From the NCBI RefSeq assembly GCF_050627025.1, contig NZ_CP192472.1: a stretch of 64,000 nt of DNA. One strand, 5' to 3'. Source of the stretch: Variovorax paradoxus_P (GTDB taxonomy: Bacteria; Pseudomonadota; Gammaproteobacteria; Burkholderiales; Burkholderiaceae_C). Numbering within the stretch: position 1 is the first letter of the stretch; each line of letters starts with the position of its first letter. The notes under the pieces are model-generated. The model made no database searches. It was given only the letters and a program-made list of their open reading frames with translations, and was not told where the DNA came from. Made by a program: the position numbers and the translations under genes. Shown here piece after piece: positions 51,147 to 59,172 of this stretch.

Positions 51147-52253
51147 TTATTCAGCGGCGAGGAGCCGGCCGCGGTTGAAGATGCGCTGCGGATCGAACTC
51201 GTGCATCAACGCGCGGTGGATGCGGGCCACCGGGGCGCTCATGGCGTCGAAGCGGTGAATCGCTGCATCCGTCGTGTGCGAAGCGGGCAGCCTGAAGAGC
51301 GTGGCGTGTCCTCCTGCCGCATGCGCAATGGCGCGGATTCGCGCTGCATCTTCCGGCGGCGCCTTGTACCAGCGCTGTGCGCCATGCCACTCCACGAGGG
51401 GTGCGCTGCCGTCCATGGCGAGCACCGGGGCGGTCTGCGGCACTGACAGGCGCCAGAGCGCCGCAGAGCCATCGTCACCGGTAAACCAGGGGTGCTGCTG
51501 GTCGCGCAGCAATTGCCAATATGAGTCGGCGCTTGCGTTGTCTTGCCGCTCGCCGCCCAGGTGAGCGCAAGCGGCTTCCACCGCTGCCACCGCGCCGCGC
51601 AGGCGCAGGTACAAAGTGCCGGCACCGGCGTTTTCCAGCCAGCAGCTCGCATTCAGCGGCAACGGCCGGCCGCCCCACTCGTTGAGCAGGCGCAGGGCAT
51701 CGGCCTGGCTGCAGCCGAACGCGAGCGTGGCTTCAGCGGGGGCAACGGGCAGCACCTTCAGGCTCACCTCCGCGATCAGGCCCAGCGTGCCGAGCGAACC
51801 CGCGAGCACGCGAGAAACATCGTAGCCGGCCACGTTCTTCATGACCTGCCCGCCGAAGGTGAGCACGTCGGCGCGTCCGTTGACCAGCGTGGCACCGAGC
51901 ACGTAATCGCGCACTGCACCCACGCTCGCACGCGCAGGGCCACTGAGGCCGGCCGCAACCATGCCGCCCACGGTGCCGCCGGTTTCGAAGTGCGGTGGCT
52001 CGAAAGGAAGGCATTGCCCTTTTTCGGCCAGTGCGGCTTCGAGCTCGGAGAGCGGCGTGCCGGCACGCACGGTAACGACCAGCTCACTGGGCTCGTAGCT
52101 CGCGATGCCTGTCAGCGCAGCGGTGCCGAGGATTTCTCCTTGCAGCACTTCGCCGTGAAAGTCTTTGGTGCCGCCGCCGCGAATGCGCAGCGGCGTGGCG
52201 TCGGCGGCCGCGGCGCGGATGCGCTCGAGGAGCTGGCTGAGGGCTTGTTCCAT
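51147..52253 (-). CDS. glcE: Glycolate oxidase FAD-binding subunit
   Basis: A 368-residue FAD-binding type 4 protein. The N-terminal PP-loop region is LRIRGGGTKDF, followed by EPPHFETGGTVGGMVAAGLSGPARASVGAVRDYVLG, the flavin-contact block of GlcE. The C-terminal RALMHEFDPQRIFNRGRL is typical. The start at 52253 is set by homology; the upstream frame overlaps glcD. Confidence 0.94.
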   Translation of the reverse strand: MEQALSQLLERIRAAAADATPLRIRGGGTKDFHGEVLQGEILGTAALTGIASYEPSELVVTVRAGTPLSELEAALAEKGQCLPFEPPHFETGGTVGGMVAAGLSGPARASVGAVRDYVLGATLVNGRADVLTFGGQVMKNVAGYDVSRVLAGSLGTLGLIAEVSLKVLPVAPAEATLAFGCSQADALRLLNEWGGRPLPLNASCWLENAGAGTLYLRLRGAVAAVEAACAHLGGERQDNASADSYWQLLRDQQHPWFTGDDGSAALWRLSVPQTAPVLAMDGSAPLVEWHGAQRWYKAPPEDAARIRAIAHAAGGHATLFRLPASHTTDAAIHRFDAMSAPVARIHRALMHEFDPQRIFNRGRLLAAE

Positions 52254-52270
52254 CGTCTCTTTTTTGTTTT

Positions 52271-53773
52271 TCAGAAGCGCGGCAAATCGGGATGCGGCAG
52301 CTGCCCGCCCCGCACCACCTGCTTGCCGTATTCGGCGCAGCGCTGCAGCGTGGGAATCACCTTGCCGGGATTCAGCAGGCCGGCCGGATCGAAGGCGCGC
52401 TTCACGCCGAACATCTGTTCGTTTTCGGCCGCGGTGAACTGCACGCACATGCTGTTGAGCTTTTCAACGCCAACCCCGTGCTCGCCCGATACGGTGCCGC
52501 CCATGGCCACGCTGGTCTCCAGAATGTCGGCGCCGAAGAGTTCGCAGCGGTGCAGCTCGTCGGGGTCGTTGGCATCGAACAGCACCAGCGGGTGCAGGTT
52601 GCCGTCGCCCGCATGGAACACGTTGCAGCAGCGCAGGTTGTACTTCTGCTCCATCTGCTGAATGGCGAGCAGGATGTCCGCGAGCCGCTTGCGCGGAATG
52701 GTCGAGTCGAGGCACATGTAGTCGGGGCTGATGCGGCCCGATGCCGGAAAGGCGTTCTTGCGCCCGCTCCAGAACTTCATGCGCTCTTCTTCGTTGTTGC
52801 TCACCGCAATGGCGGTGGCGCCGCAACCGCGCAGCACGGCGGTCATGCGGCCGATTTCTTCTTGCACCTCTTCGGGCGTGCCGTCGGATTCGCACAGCAG
52901 AATGGCGGCCGCATCCAGGTCGTAGCCCGCGCGGACAAAGTCTTCGACCGCTGCGGTCATGGGCTTGTCCATCATTTCGAGTCCCGCAGGAATGATGCCC
53001 GCGGCAATGACCGCGGCCACCGCATCGCCGGCTTTGCGAATGTCGTCGAAGCTGGCCATGATGCAGCGCGCGAGCTGCGGCTTGGGCACGAGCTTGACCG
53101 TGACTTCAGTGGTCACGGCCAGCATGCCTTCGCTTCCGACGACCAGCGCGAGCAGGTCGAGCCCCGGGGCGTCGAGCGCCTCGCCGCCGAACTCGATGGC
53201 CTCGCCTTCGGCCGTGAAGCCGCGCACGCGCAGCACGTTATGCAGGGTGAGGCCGTATTTCAGGCAATGCACGCCGCCCGAGTTCTCGGCCACGTTGCCG
53301 CCGATGGTGCAGGCAATCTGGCTCGACGGATCGGGTGCGTAGTAAAGGTTGAAAGGCGCGGCTGCCTCGCTGATGGCAAGGTTGCGCACACCGCACTGAA
53401 CCACGGCAGTTCGGCTCACCGGGTCGATCTTCAAGATGCGGCTGAACTTGGCGAGCGAAAGCGTCACGCCAAGCGCGTGCGGCATGGCCCCGCCCGAAAG
53501 CCCGGTGCCGGCGCCGCGCGCCACCACCGGCACGCCAAGCTGGTGGCAGGTCTTGAGCACGGCCGCCACCTGGGCTTCGGTTTCGGGCAACGCCACCACC
53601 AGCGGGCGCTGCCGGTAGGCGGTGAGGCCGTCGCATTCGTACGGTGTGGTGTCTTCTGCGTGCCAGATGAGCGCGTGCGCCGGCAGGTGGGCTTGCAGGG
53701 CGCGCACGACCTGCGACTGGCGTTCGGTTTTCTGCAGCGAATCGTGCTGGGCGGCGGTAAGCGGCGCGTTCAT
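52271..53773 (-). CDS. glcD: Glycolate oxidase subunit GlcD (FAD-linked)
   Basis: A 500-residue FAD-linked oxidase of the GlcD/lactate dehydrogenase type. VPVVARGAGTGLSGGAMPHALGVTLSLAKF and IGGNVAENSGGVHCLKYGLTLHNVL bind FAD. The C-terminal domain has NVFHAGDGNLHPLVLFDANDP and the ending EHGVGVEKL ... FDPAGLLNPGKVIP. It oxidises glycolate to glyoxylate at the inner face of the membrane. ATG 53773 is the start; a TTG two codons earlier is possible. Confidence 0.95.
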   Translation of the reverse strand: MNAPLTAAQHDSLQKTERQSQVVRALQAHLPAHALIWHAEDTTPYECDGLTAYRQRPLVVALPETEAQVAAVLKTCHQLGVPVVARGAGTGLSGGAMPHALGVTLSLAKFSRILKIDPVSRTAVVQCGVRNLAISEAAAPFNLYYAPDPSSQIACTIGGNVAENSGGVHCLKYGLTLHNVLRVRGFTAEGEAIEFGGEALDAPGLDLLALVVGSEGMLAVTTEVTVKLVPKPQLARCIMASFDDIRKAGDAVAAVIAAGIIPAGLEMMDKPMTAAVEDFVRAGYDLDAAAILLCESDGTPEEVQEEIGRMTAVLRGCGATAIAVSNNEEERMKFWSGRKNAFPASGRISPDYMCLDSTIPRKRLADILLAIQQMEQKYNLRCCNVFHAGDGNLHPLVLFDANDPDELHRCELFGADILETSVAMGGTVSGEHGVGVEKLNSMCVQFTAAENEQMFGVKRAFDPAGLLNPGKVIPTLQRCAEYGKQVVRGGQLPHPDLPRF

Positions 53774-53908
53774 GGGCAAGCCTCTTTTGTCGGGCGGATC
53801 TGTCTCGTGGTGTAGCGCACTCTACGCAAATGCGGCGGCGCCGGGTTGAAGCTTTTTTGCGTGCCGCTTGAAAGAACTTTGCCGCTCGGCGTGTTTTCTT
53901 TTTCTTCT

Positions 53909-54793
53909 TCAGCGCAGGCTTTGCACCAGCCAGTCGGCAAAGGCCGCGCATTCCCAGCGGTCGAGCGTGCCGGGCTGCCAGCAGATGGTGTGGCGATGCG
54001 GCGAGGGCACGGGCCGGTCCGAAAGCGGCACCAGCCTGCCCGACTCGAACCACGCGGCGCCCATTTTCAGGCGCACGAGCGCCACGCCGAAGCCGCTGGC
54101 GGCAGCGTCGTAGACGAGCCCCAGGTCATTGAACTGGGAGCCGACATGCGGCTCGGGCTGGTCGATGCCGCAGCGTGCGAACCAGGTGCTCCAGGGTTCG
54201 AGCGGGCTGCGAATGAGCCGCGCGCTGGCAATCTCGGCGGCGGTTCCAAAGCCGTCGAACGGGCCGAACTCATTGAGGAAGCTCGGACTGCACGCGGGCA
54301 CCACTTCTTCTTCGAGCAACAGCCGGTGTTCGCAGTCGGCGTATGCGCCGGTGCCGTAGCGCACTTCAAGGTCGGCCTGCTCGGCGGTTACGTCGAGCAG
54401 TGGAATGGACACCTGCAGCACGAGCTCGATGTCTGGATAAATATTGCGGAACAGTTCGAGCCGGGGCATGAGAAACTGCCGGCTGAAGGTGGGCGTGACT
54501 GCAATGCGCAGGCGAGTGGCGCGCTGCTGCGCCGCATTGCCGGTAGGCATGGCCTGCAGCGCTGCAAGGCCTGTGCGCACGTTGGCAAGATAGGCTGCGC
54601 CGTCGGCCGTAAGGCTGAAGTCGCTGCGGCCAAAGAGCTTGAAGCCGATGTGCGATTCGAGTTGCCGGATGCGGTGGCTCACGGCGCTCGGCGTAACGCA
54701 CAGTTCGTCTGCGGCACGGCCTGCATTGCGCAGCCTGGCCACGGCTTCGAAGGTCAGGAGGCACTGGATGGGTGGGATGTGCTGGAGGGCCAC
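53909..54793 (-). CDS. LysR-family transcriptional regulator (GcvA-like)
   Basis: A 294-residue regulator. The N-terminal helix-turn-helix is LLTFEAVARLRNAGRAADELCVTPSAVSHRIRQLESHIGFKLFGR. A periplasmic-binding-like effector domain follows, with SPLEPWSTWFARCGI resembling the GcvA/AmpR branch. The start codon is GTG (54793). It reads toward glcD on the same strand with a 135-bp gap. Control of glcDEF is plausible but unproven, since glc operons are more often controlled by GntR-type GlcC. Confidence 0.9.
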   Translation of the reverse strand: MALQHIPPIQCLLTFEAVARLRNAGRAADELCVTPSAVSHRIRQLESHIGFKLFGRSDFSLTADGAAYLANVRTGLAALQAMPTGNAAQQRATRLRIAVTPTFSRQFLMPRLELFRNIYPDIELVLQVSIPLLDVTAEQADLEVRYGTGAYADCEHRLLLEEEVVPACSPSFLNEFGPFDGFGTAAEIASARLIRSPLEPWSTWFARCGIDQPEPHVGSQFNDLGLVYDAAASGFGVALVRLKMGAAWFESGRLVPLSDRPVPSPHRHTICWQPGTLDRWECAAFADWLVQSLR

Positions 54794-54833
54794 TGTCTTT
54801 ACCCGCTCTTGCGTGGTTCTTGCCGCTGCTGTT

Positions 54834-54965
54834 CAGGGCGTGTGCAAAGGCCACCGGGTACTCCCCTCCGCGAATGTCCCCCGCCTTCGGCTCCTCCTTT
54901 ATTTCGCTGGGGGGAGCACCCGATGCCCTGTGCACCGGGGCACGCTGCCGGTGTTCCGCTGATCA
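54834..54965 (-). repeat. Dispersed repeat family A, full copy (A2)
   Basis: About 132 bp whose reverse complement closely matches 35609-35744. The variable hairpin here is GCC-TTC-GGC (54883-54891) where A1 has GGGGC-GCA-GCCCC. Read on the minus strand it ends 40 bp before the LysR start codon, as A1 ends 23 bp before the LigA-like start. Confidence 0.88.
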
Positions 54966-54988
54966 GCGGCCGCCCTGGATGGGTCACC

Positions 54989-55921
54989 TCAGTCCTCGAA
55001 GAAGCTGACAGGCAGGCCAGGCACATCGACGCGCATCGAGATCACTGTGCCCGATGCCGGCAATCGCTCGATCTCTGCTGCAGGTCGTCCCTTGCGGCCG
55101 CTGGTGACGAACAGCGTCTTCAGGTCGTCGCCACCAAAGCACGGCATGGTCGGGCACTGGACAGGAACGGGGACAGAGGCCACGATTTCGCCCGTTGGTG
55201 CGAAGCGCAGCAGTTGCGCCCCTTCGAACATCGCAACCCAGTAGTGGCCCTCTGCGTCGACCGTCGCGCCATCGGGACGGCCTTGGTAGCGCACGGGCGA
55301 GTCGGTGGTCCAGCCTTGGGGCTTGTGCTCGAATTGATGAAACACGCGGGCATGCGAGAGCGAATTGGCCTCGGCATCCCAATCCCACGCGCACACCACA
55401 TGCGCGGCAGTGTCGGCCCAGTAGAGCGTGCGGGCATCGGGCGAGAACGCAAGGCCATTGCCGGTGGTGGACTCGTTGGCCATTTGCGTCAACGTGGGCG
55501 ACACACCGGTATCGGTGCGGGCATCGAAGCAGTAGAGCGCCGCATTGGCCTTGTCCTTGGCCTCGTTGAGCGAACCGGCCCAGAAGCGCCCCAGCGCATC
55601 GCACTTGCCGTCGTTGAAGCGCATGGTGCGCGCGTCATGCTCCACGCGTGCCATCGCGACCAGTTCGCCGCCCCATTCGCGCGCGCGGTAGATGCCGTCG
55701 CGCAGTGCAATCACGAGCCCCCCGCTCTTCGCCGGTGCCATGCAACCCGGCTCGGTGGTCAGTGGCCAACGCTCCACGTTGGCGCCCGGCGCGCCGATTT
55801 CCCCGCGCGTGCGCAGCACCGCGCGCCCCGGAATGTCGAGCCAGTAAAGCGAGCGTTCGTGCGGATGCCAGAACGGCGATTCGCCGAGCTCGCAAAGGCT
55901 GTCTTCGAGGGTGGTCCACAT
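54989..55921 (-). CDS. SMP-30/gluconolactonase-family protein
   Basis: A 310-residue six-bladed beta-propeller lactonase-like protein. ELGESPFWHPHERSLYWLDIPG carries the metal Glu. MRFNDGKCDALGRFWAGSLNE, STTGNGLAFSPDARTLYWADT (Asn ligand) and GRPDGATVDAEGHYWVA (Asp ligand) complete the calcium or zinc site. It hydrolyses sugar lactones by family. There is no sugar operon nearby. Start 55921 (MWTTLEDS) is preferred; 55939 (MHNAGIMW) is an alternative. The gene lies downstream of the amtB terminator. Confidence 0.88.
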   Translation of the reverse strand: MWTTLEDSLCELGESPFWHPHERSLYWLDIPGRAVLRTRGEIGAPGANVERWPLTTEPGCMAPAKSGGLVIALRDGIYRAREWGGELVAMARVEHDARTMRFNDGKCDALGRFWAGSLNEAKDKANAALYCFDARTDTGVSPTLTQMANESTTGNGLAFSPDARTLYWADTAAHVVCAWDWDAEANSLSHARVFHQFEHKPQGWTTDSPVRYQGRPDGATVDAEGHYWVAMFEGAQLLRFAPTGEIVASVPVPVQCPTMPCFGGDDLKTLFVTSGRKGRPAAEIERLPASGTVISMRVDVPGLPVSFFED

Positions 55922-55955
55922 GATCCCGGCATTGTGCATCCGCCGCCCCGCAGAC

Positions 55956-55992
55956 AAAAAAAAGCCCGCTGGCGCCGAAGCGCTCGCGGGCT
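55956..55992 (-). terminator. Rho-independent terminator after torF-glnK-amtB
   Basis: On the minus strand AGCCCGC and GCGGGCT pair as a 7-bp stem (55963-55969 with 55986-55992) followed by a run of eight T. It lies past the family-B repeat and just ahead of the SMP-30 gene, so it separates the two transcription units. Confidence 0.88.
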
Positions 55993-56067
55993 GAACATCC
56001 AAAGGAGACTCGCTGAAAAAAAAGATCCGTGTAGTTCTTATAAGCAGCCCGCGCCTCGTATGCCCCC

Positions 56068-56164
56068 TTCGTGGAACACCGAGGAACCGGCTTTGCCGGG
56101 CCTCTGGTGTTGCCCCCAGCAGGGGGGTTGGCGAAGCGACACGAAGTGCGCGAAGACTGGGGGG
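56068..56164 (-). repeat. Dispersed repeat family B, copy 2
   Basis: About 97 bp whose reverse complement matches 47863-47958. It abuts the amtB stop codon directly. Its inner stem reads GAGG/CCTC where copy 1 has GTGG/CCAC, so a T-A pair is swapped for A-T with pairing kept. The CCCCC/GGGGG hairpin is kept with a different loop. Confidence 0.88.
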
Positions 56165-57700
56165 TTACCTGTTGTATGCGGTCTCGCCGTGCGAGGAGAT
56201 GTCGAGGCCTTCGCGCTCTTCTTCTTCCGACACACGCAGTCCGATGGTGAGGTCGGCAATCTTGAAGGCGATGAACGCCACCACGCCAGACCACACGATG
56301 GTCAGCAGCACGCCCTTGAGCTGGATCCAGACCTGTGCGCCGATGCCGTTGGACACCACGCTGGCCGTAACCCAGTCACCCACGAGGCCGGGGCCGCCGA
56401 GTGCCTGGGTGTTGAACACGCCGGTGAGCAGCGCGCCGACGATACCGCCGACACCGTGCACGCCGAACACGTCGAGCGAGTCGTCCGCGCCGAGCATCTT
56501 CTTGAGGCCATTGACGCCCCAGAGGCAGGCGAAGCCGGCAATGAAGCCGATGATGATGGCGCCCATCAGGCCGACGTTGCCGGCGGCAGGGGTGATGGCC
56601 ACGAGGCCTGCAACGGCGCCCGAAGCGGCACCCAGCATCGAGGCCTTGCCGCGCATCAGCGCTTCACCGATGCACCATGCGAGCACTGCTGCGGCCGTGG
56701 CGGTAAAGGTGTTCATGAAAGCGAGCACGGCGCTGGTGCCGGCTTCGAGGGCCGAACCTGCGTTGAAGCCGAACCAGCCGACCCACAGCAGCGAGGCGCC
56801 GACCATGGTGAGCGTGAGCGAGTGAGGCGTGAAGGCTTCCTTGCCGTATCCGACGCGCTTGCCGATGACGTAGGCGCCAACCAGGCCTGCCACGGCTGCA
56901 TTGATGTGCACCACGGTGCCGCCCGCAAAGTCGAGCGCGCCCCACTGCCAGATCAGGCCGGCCTTGGCGTTGTTGGCATCCACCACGTTGGCGGCGGTGT
57001 AGGCGTCAGGGCCAAGCCAGAACCAGACCATGTGGGCCAGCGGCGCATAGCTGAAGGTGAACCAGATCACCATGAACAGCAGCACGGCCGAGAACTTGGC
57101 GCGCTCGGCAAAGGCACCCACGATCAGGCAGCAGGTAATGCCGGCGAACGTGGCCTGGAAGGCGGCGAACAGCAGCTCGGGGATATACACACCCTTGCTG
57201 AAGGTGGCGCCGGGCGCGAAGACGCCGGTGGCCGGATCGAACACACCCTTCATGAAGAGCCTGTCGAATCCGCCGATGAAGGCATTGCCTTCGGTGAACG
57301 CCAGGCTGTAGCCATAGATGAGCCACAGCACGACGATCAGCGAGAAGGTGACCATCACCTGCATCAGCACCGACAGCATGTTCTTGCTGCGCACCAGGCC
57401 GCCGTAGAACAGGGCCAGGCCGGGAATGGTCATCATGATGACGAGCAGCGTGGACAGCATCATCCAGCTGGTGTCACCCTTGTTGAACGAAGGAGCGGGA
57501 GCCGCGGCGGGCGCTGCTTCGGCAGCAGCAGGAGCGGCGGCGGCAGGTGCCGCAGCTGCCGGGGCAGCCGCGGGGGCCGGGGCGGTTGCAGCCGGTGCCG
57601 TGGCGGCGGGCGCTTCAGCCGCTGGCGCCTGCGCAAACGAGGCGGTGCCGGCAGCGAGCACGCTCAAGCCGAGCGCAAGAGAAACAAGCAGTTTTTTCAT
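56165..57700 (-). CDS. amtB: Ammonium transporter with signal peptide and Ala/Pro-rich N-terminal linker
   Basis: A 511-residue Amt channel. A cleavable signal (MKKLLVSLALGLSVLAAGTASFAQ) is followed by about 50 residues of almost pure Ala, Pro, Glu and Thr. The 11-TM Amt core then begins (FNKGDTSWMMLSTLLVIMMTIPGLALFYGG). The conserved MVWFWLG-type loop, AGGTVVHINAAVAGLVGAYVIG with the first pore His, and DVFGVHGVGGIVGALLTGVF with the second pore His are intact. The C-terminal tail is extended and acidic (SEEEEREGLD). It is encoded 21 bp after glnK, whose product would gate it. Confidence 0.95.
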   Translation of the reverse strand: MKKLLVSLALGLSVLAAGTASFAQAPAAEAPAATAPAATAPAPAAAPAAAAPAAAAPAAAEAAPAAAPAPSFNKGDTSWMMLSTLLVIMMTIPGLALFYGGLVRSKNMLSVLMQVMVTFSLIVVLWLIYGYSLAFTEGNAFIGGFDRLFMKGVFDPATGVFAPGATFSKGVYIPELLFAAFQATFAGITCCLIVGAFAERAKFSAVLLFMVIWFTFSYAPLAHMVWFWLGPDAYTAANVVDANNAKAGLIWQWGALDFAGGTVVHINAAVAGLVGAYVIGKRVGYGKEAFTPHSLTLTMVGASLLWVGWFGFNAGSALEAGTSAVLAFMNTFTATAAAVLAWCIGEALMRGKASMLGAASGAVAGLVAITPAAGNVGLMGAIIIGFIAGFACLWGVNGLKKMLGADDSLDVFGVHGVGGIVGALLTGVFNTQALGGPGLVGDWVTASVVSNGIGAQVWIQLKGVLLTIVWSGVVAFIAFKIADLTIGLRVSEEEEREGLDISSHGETAYNR

Positions 57701-57721
57701 GGTTGTTTTTTTCCGGGCTGA

Positions 57722-58060
57722 TCAGAGGGCTTCGCGGCCGGTTTCACCGGTGCGGATGCGAACGACCTGCTCGAGGTTGTAGACAAAAATCTTGCCGTCG
57801 CCGATCTTGCCGGTGCGGGCTGCGCCTTCGACGGCTTCGATCACACGGTCGACGAGGTCGTCGGACACCGCTGCTTCGATCTTGACCTTGGGCAGGAAGT
57901 CGACCACGTACTCGGCGCCGCGGTACAACTCGGTGTGGCCCTTCTGGCGACCGAATCCCTTGACCTCCGTGACCGTGATGCCTTGCACGCCGATGGCCGA
58001 CAGTGCTTCGCGCACTTCATCGAGCTTGAACGGTTTGATGATGGCTGTGACCAGCTTCAT
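57722..58060 (-). CDS. glnK: PII-type nitrogen regulatory protein
   Basis: A 112-residue PII protein. MKLVTAIIKPFKLDEVREAL starts the fold. The T-loop GRQKGHTELYRGAEYVVDFLPK carries the uridylylation Tyr51. EGAARTGKIGDGKIFV is the ATP/2-oxoglutarate-binding B-loop signature. Its linkage to amtB marks it as the GlnK type. It senses nitrogen and carbon status and blocks AmtB when nitrogen is ample. Confidence 0.96.
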   Translation of the reverse strand: MKLVTAIIKPFKLDEVREALSAIGVQGITVTEVKGFGRQKGHTELYRGAEYVVDFLPKVKIEAAVSDDLVDRVIEAVEGAARTGKIGDGKIFVYNLEQVVRIRTGETGREAL

Positions 58061-58091
58061 GATGACTTTCTCCTTCTTGGATGGAATGGAT

Positions 58092-58114
58092 GGTGCGGCA
58101 GCTTGGGCCGCACC
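58092..58114. other. Intercistronic hairpin between torF and glnK
   Basis: GGTGCGGC and GCCGCACC form a perfect 8-bp stem around seven bases in the 73-bp gap. No T-run follows on the minus strand, so attenuation or RNA processing between the porin and glnK is more likely than full termination. Its GGTGC/GCACC ends also resemble NtrC half-sites. Confidence 0.45.
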
Positions 58115-58133
58115 TTTGTTCTTGTGACTCTGC

Positions 58134-58958
58134 TTACAGCGTCTTGCTGAGCGTAACGATGAAGCGCGCCTTGTTGGGCGAGTAGTACTGCTCGCCGAAG
58201 GTGCCGAAGCCGAGGTCCACGCCCGGGCTGCTCAGCGCCAGGTACGAGCTCTTCTTGTTGGCGCCCTGCACCGAGCCGGCAAGTGCCAGGCCGTTGCCGA
58301 AGTCATACGACACGCCCACGTTGTAGTCCACGTAGCTCTTGTAGCCCAGGCTGCGGATGTCGCTGGACATGTGCGTGTAGCCCACGGCCGCCTTCAGCGT
58401 GAGCTTGGGCATGATTTCCTTGCTGTAGGCCAGGTTCAGGTAGCCGGTGTTGCGGCCCTTCAGGCCCGAGCCCGACTTGTAGCCCGCGTAGCCGAAGTAG
58501 TCCTTGGAGACCGTGTGCGAGTACTTCAGGGTGAACGAGCCGATGGCTTCGTCGGCCCAGGTGCCCGCGCCGTACAGCTCGGTCGTGTTGCCGATGGAGT
58601 TGCCCGGGTAGATGTAGGTGAGCGCGCCCACGTCCATGTCGAACGGGCCGGCCTTGAACTTGTAGCCGCCGTAGATGTCGCTCTCGATGCTGTTGCCCTG
58701 GAGCCAGTTGACGCTGGAATTCCAGTTGCCCACATAGAAGCCGCTTTCGCCGAAGGCGTAGTCGAAACCGCCCTGGATGGCCGGCTTGAAGCCCTTGGTC
58801 TTGGCGTAGTCGTTCTTCCCGATCATGTCCTGGTCCTGGCCACGGAACTTGTAGTTGCTGGTCAGGGCCACATTCCCCGAGAGCTGGGCGCTCGCCAGCA
58901 TCGGCAGGGCTGCAAGGGCGACCACGGCCACTGCCTGGGCGAAATTACGGTGCATCAT
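58134..58958 (-). CDS. TorF-family putative porin
   Basis: A 274-residue outer-membrane protein. The signal is NFAQAVAVVALAALPMLASAQ. It has SGNVALTSNYKFRGQDQDM near the mature N terminus, repeated amphipathic beta strands, and the terminal aromatic-type strand ending ARFIVTLSKTL. The TorF group (Gcw_chp) is often encoded just upstream of PII and Amt genes in betaproteobacteria, pointing to passage of ammonium or small nitrogen solutes. The start is at 58958, or Met 58955. It is the first gene after the sigma-54-like promoter. Confidence 0.87.
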   Translation of the reverse strand: MMHRNFAQAVAVVALAALPMLASAQLSGNVALTSNYKFRGQDQDMIGKNDYAKTKGFKPAIQGGFDYAFGESGFYVGNWNSSVNWLQGNSIESDIYGGYKFKAGPFDMDVGALTYIYPGNSIGNTTELYGAGTWADEAIGSFTLKYSHTVSKDYFGYAGYKSGSGLKGRNTGYLNLAYSKEIMPKLTLKAAVGYTHMSSDIRSLGYKSYVDYNVGVSYDFGNGLALAGSVQGANKKSSYLALSSPGVDLGFGTFGEQYYSPNKARFIVTLSKTL

Positions 58959-59004
58959 CGAGACTCCTCGGAGTTGGTTGGATCGTTGGGGGACACCGTC
59001 TCAT

Positions 59005-59021
59005 AGCAGGGAGCGTGCCAA
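59005..59021 (-). promoter_or_regulatory. Sigma-54-like promoter of torF-glnK-amtB
   Basis: On the minus strand TTGGCACGCTCCCTGCT fits TGGCAC-N5-TTGC with one mismatch (CTGC) and exactly ten bases between GG and GC. The predicted start, about 58994, leaves a leader of some 35 bases before torF. Nitrogen-limited expression is expected for glnK-amtB, in line with this site. Confidence 0.72.
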
Positions 59022-59146
59022 AGTGCTCGTTCTCCTGCCGCGTGGCTGCAACCCCGGCCTCCGCAATCCGGGTGAAAAGTTACAAGAGTGTTCAGTGCGG
59101 TGCCCTTCCGGGGACCCGCGGTGCGCAAGCCCGACCAAAAACGGGC

Positions 59147-59161
59147 GCACCACAATGGGGA
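59147..59161. promoter_or_regulatory. Possible NtrC enhancer site
   Basis: GCACCACAATGGGGA resembles the NtrC consensus GCACC-N5-GGTGC: the left half is complete, the right half degenerate. It lies about 150 bp upstream of the torF start point, a normal enhancer distance, and overlaps the ribosome-binding region of comM. Two further GGTGC half-sites lie nearer the promoter. Confidence 0.35.
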
Positions 59162-59172
59162 GAGTAATAAAA

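Noticed and set aside
53846..57721. 1291-codon open frame on the plus strand over the LysR, SMP-30 and amtB genes
   Set aside because: It runs opposite three well-supported minus-strand genes and through two dispersed repeats, and it shows no domain pattern.
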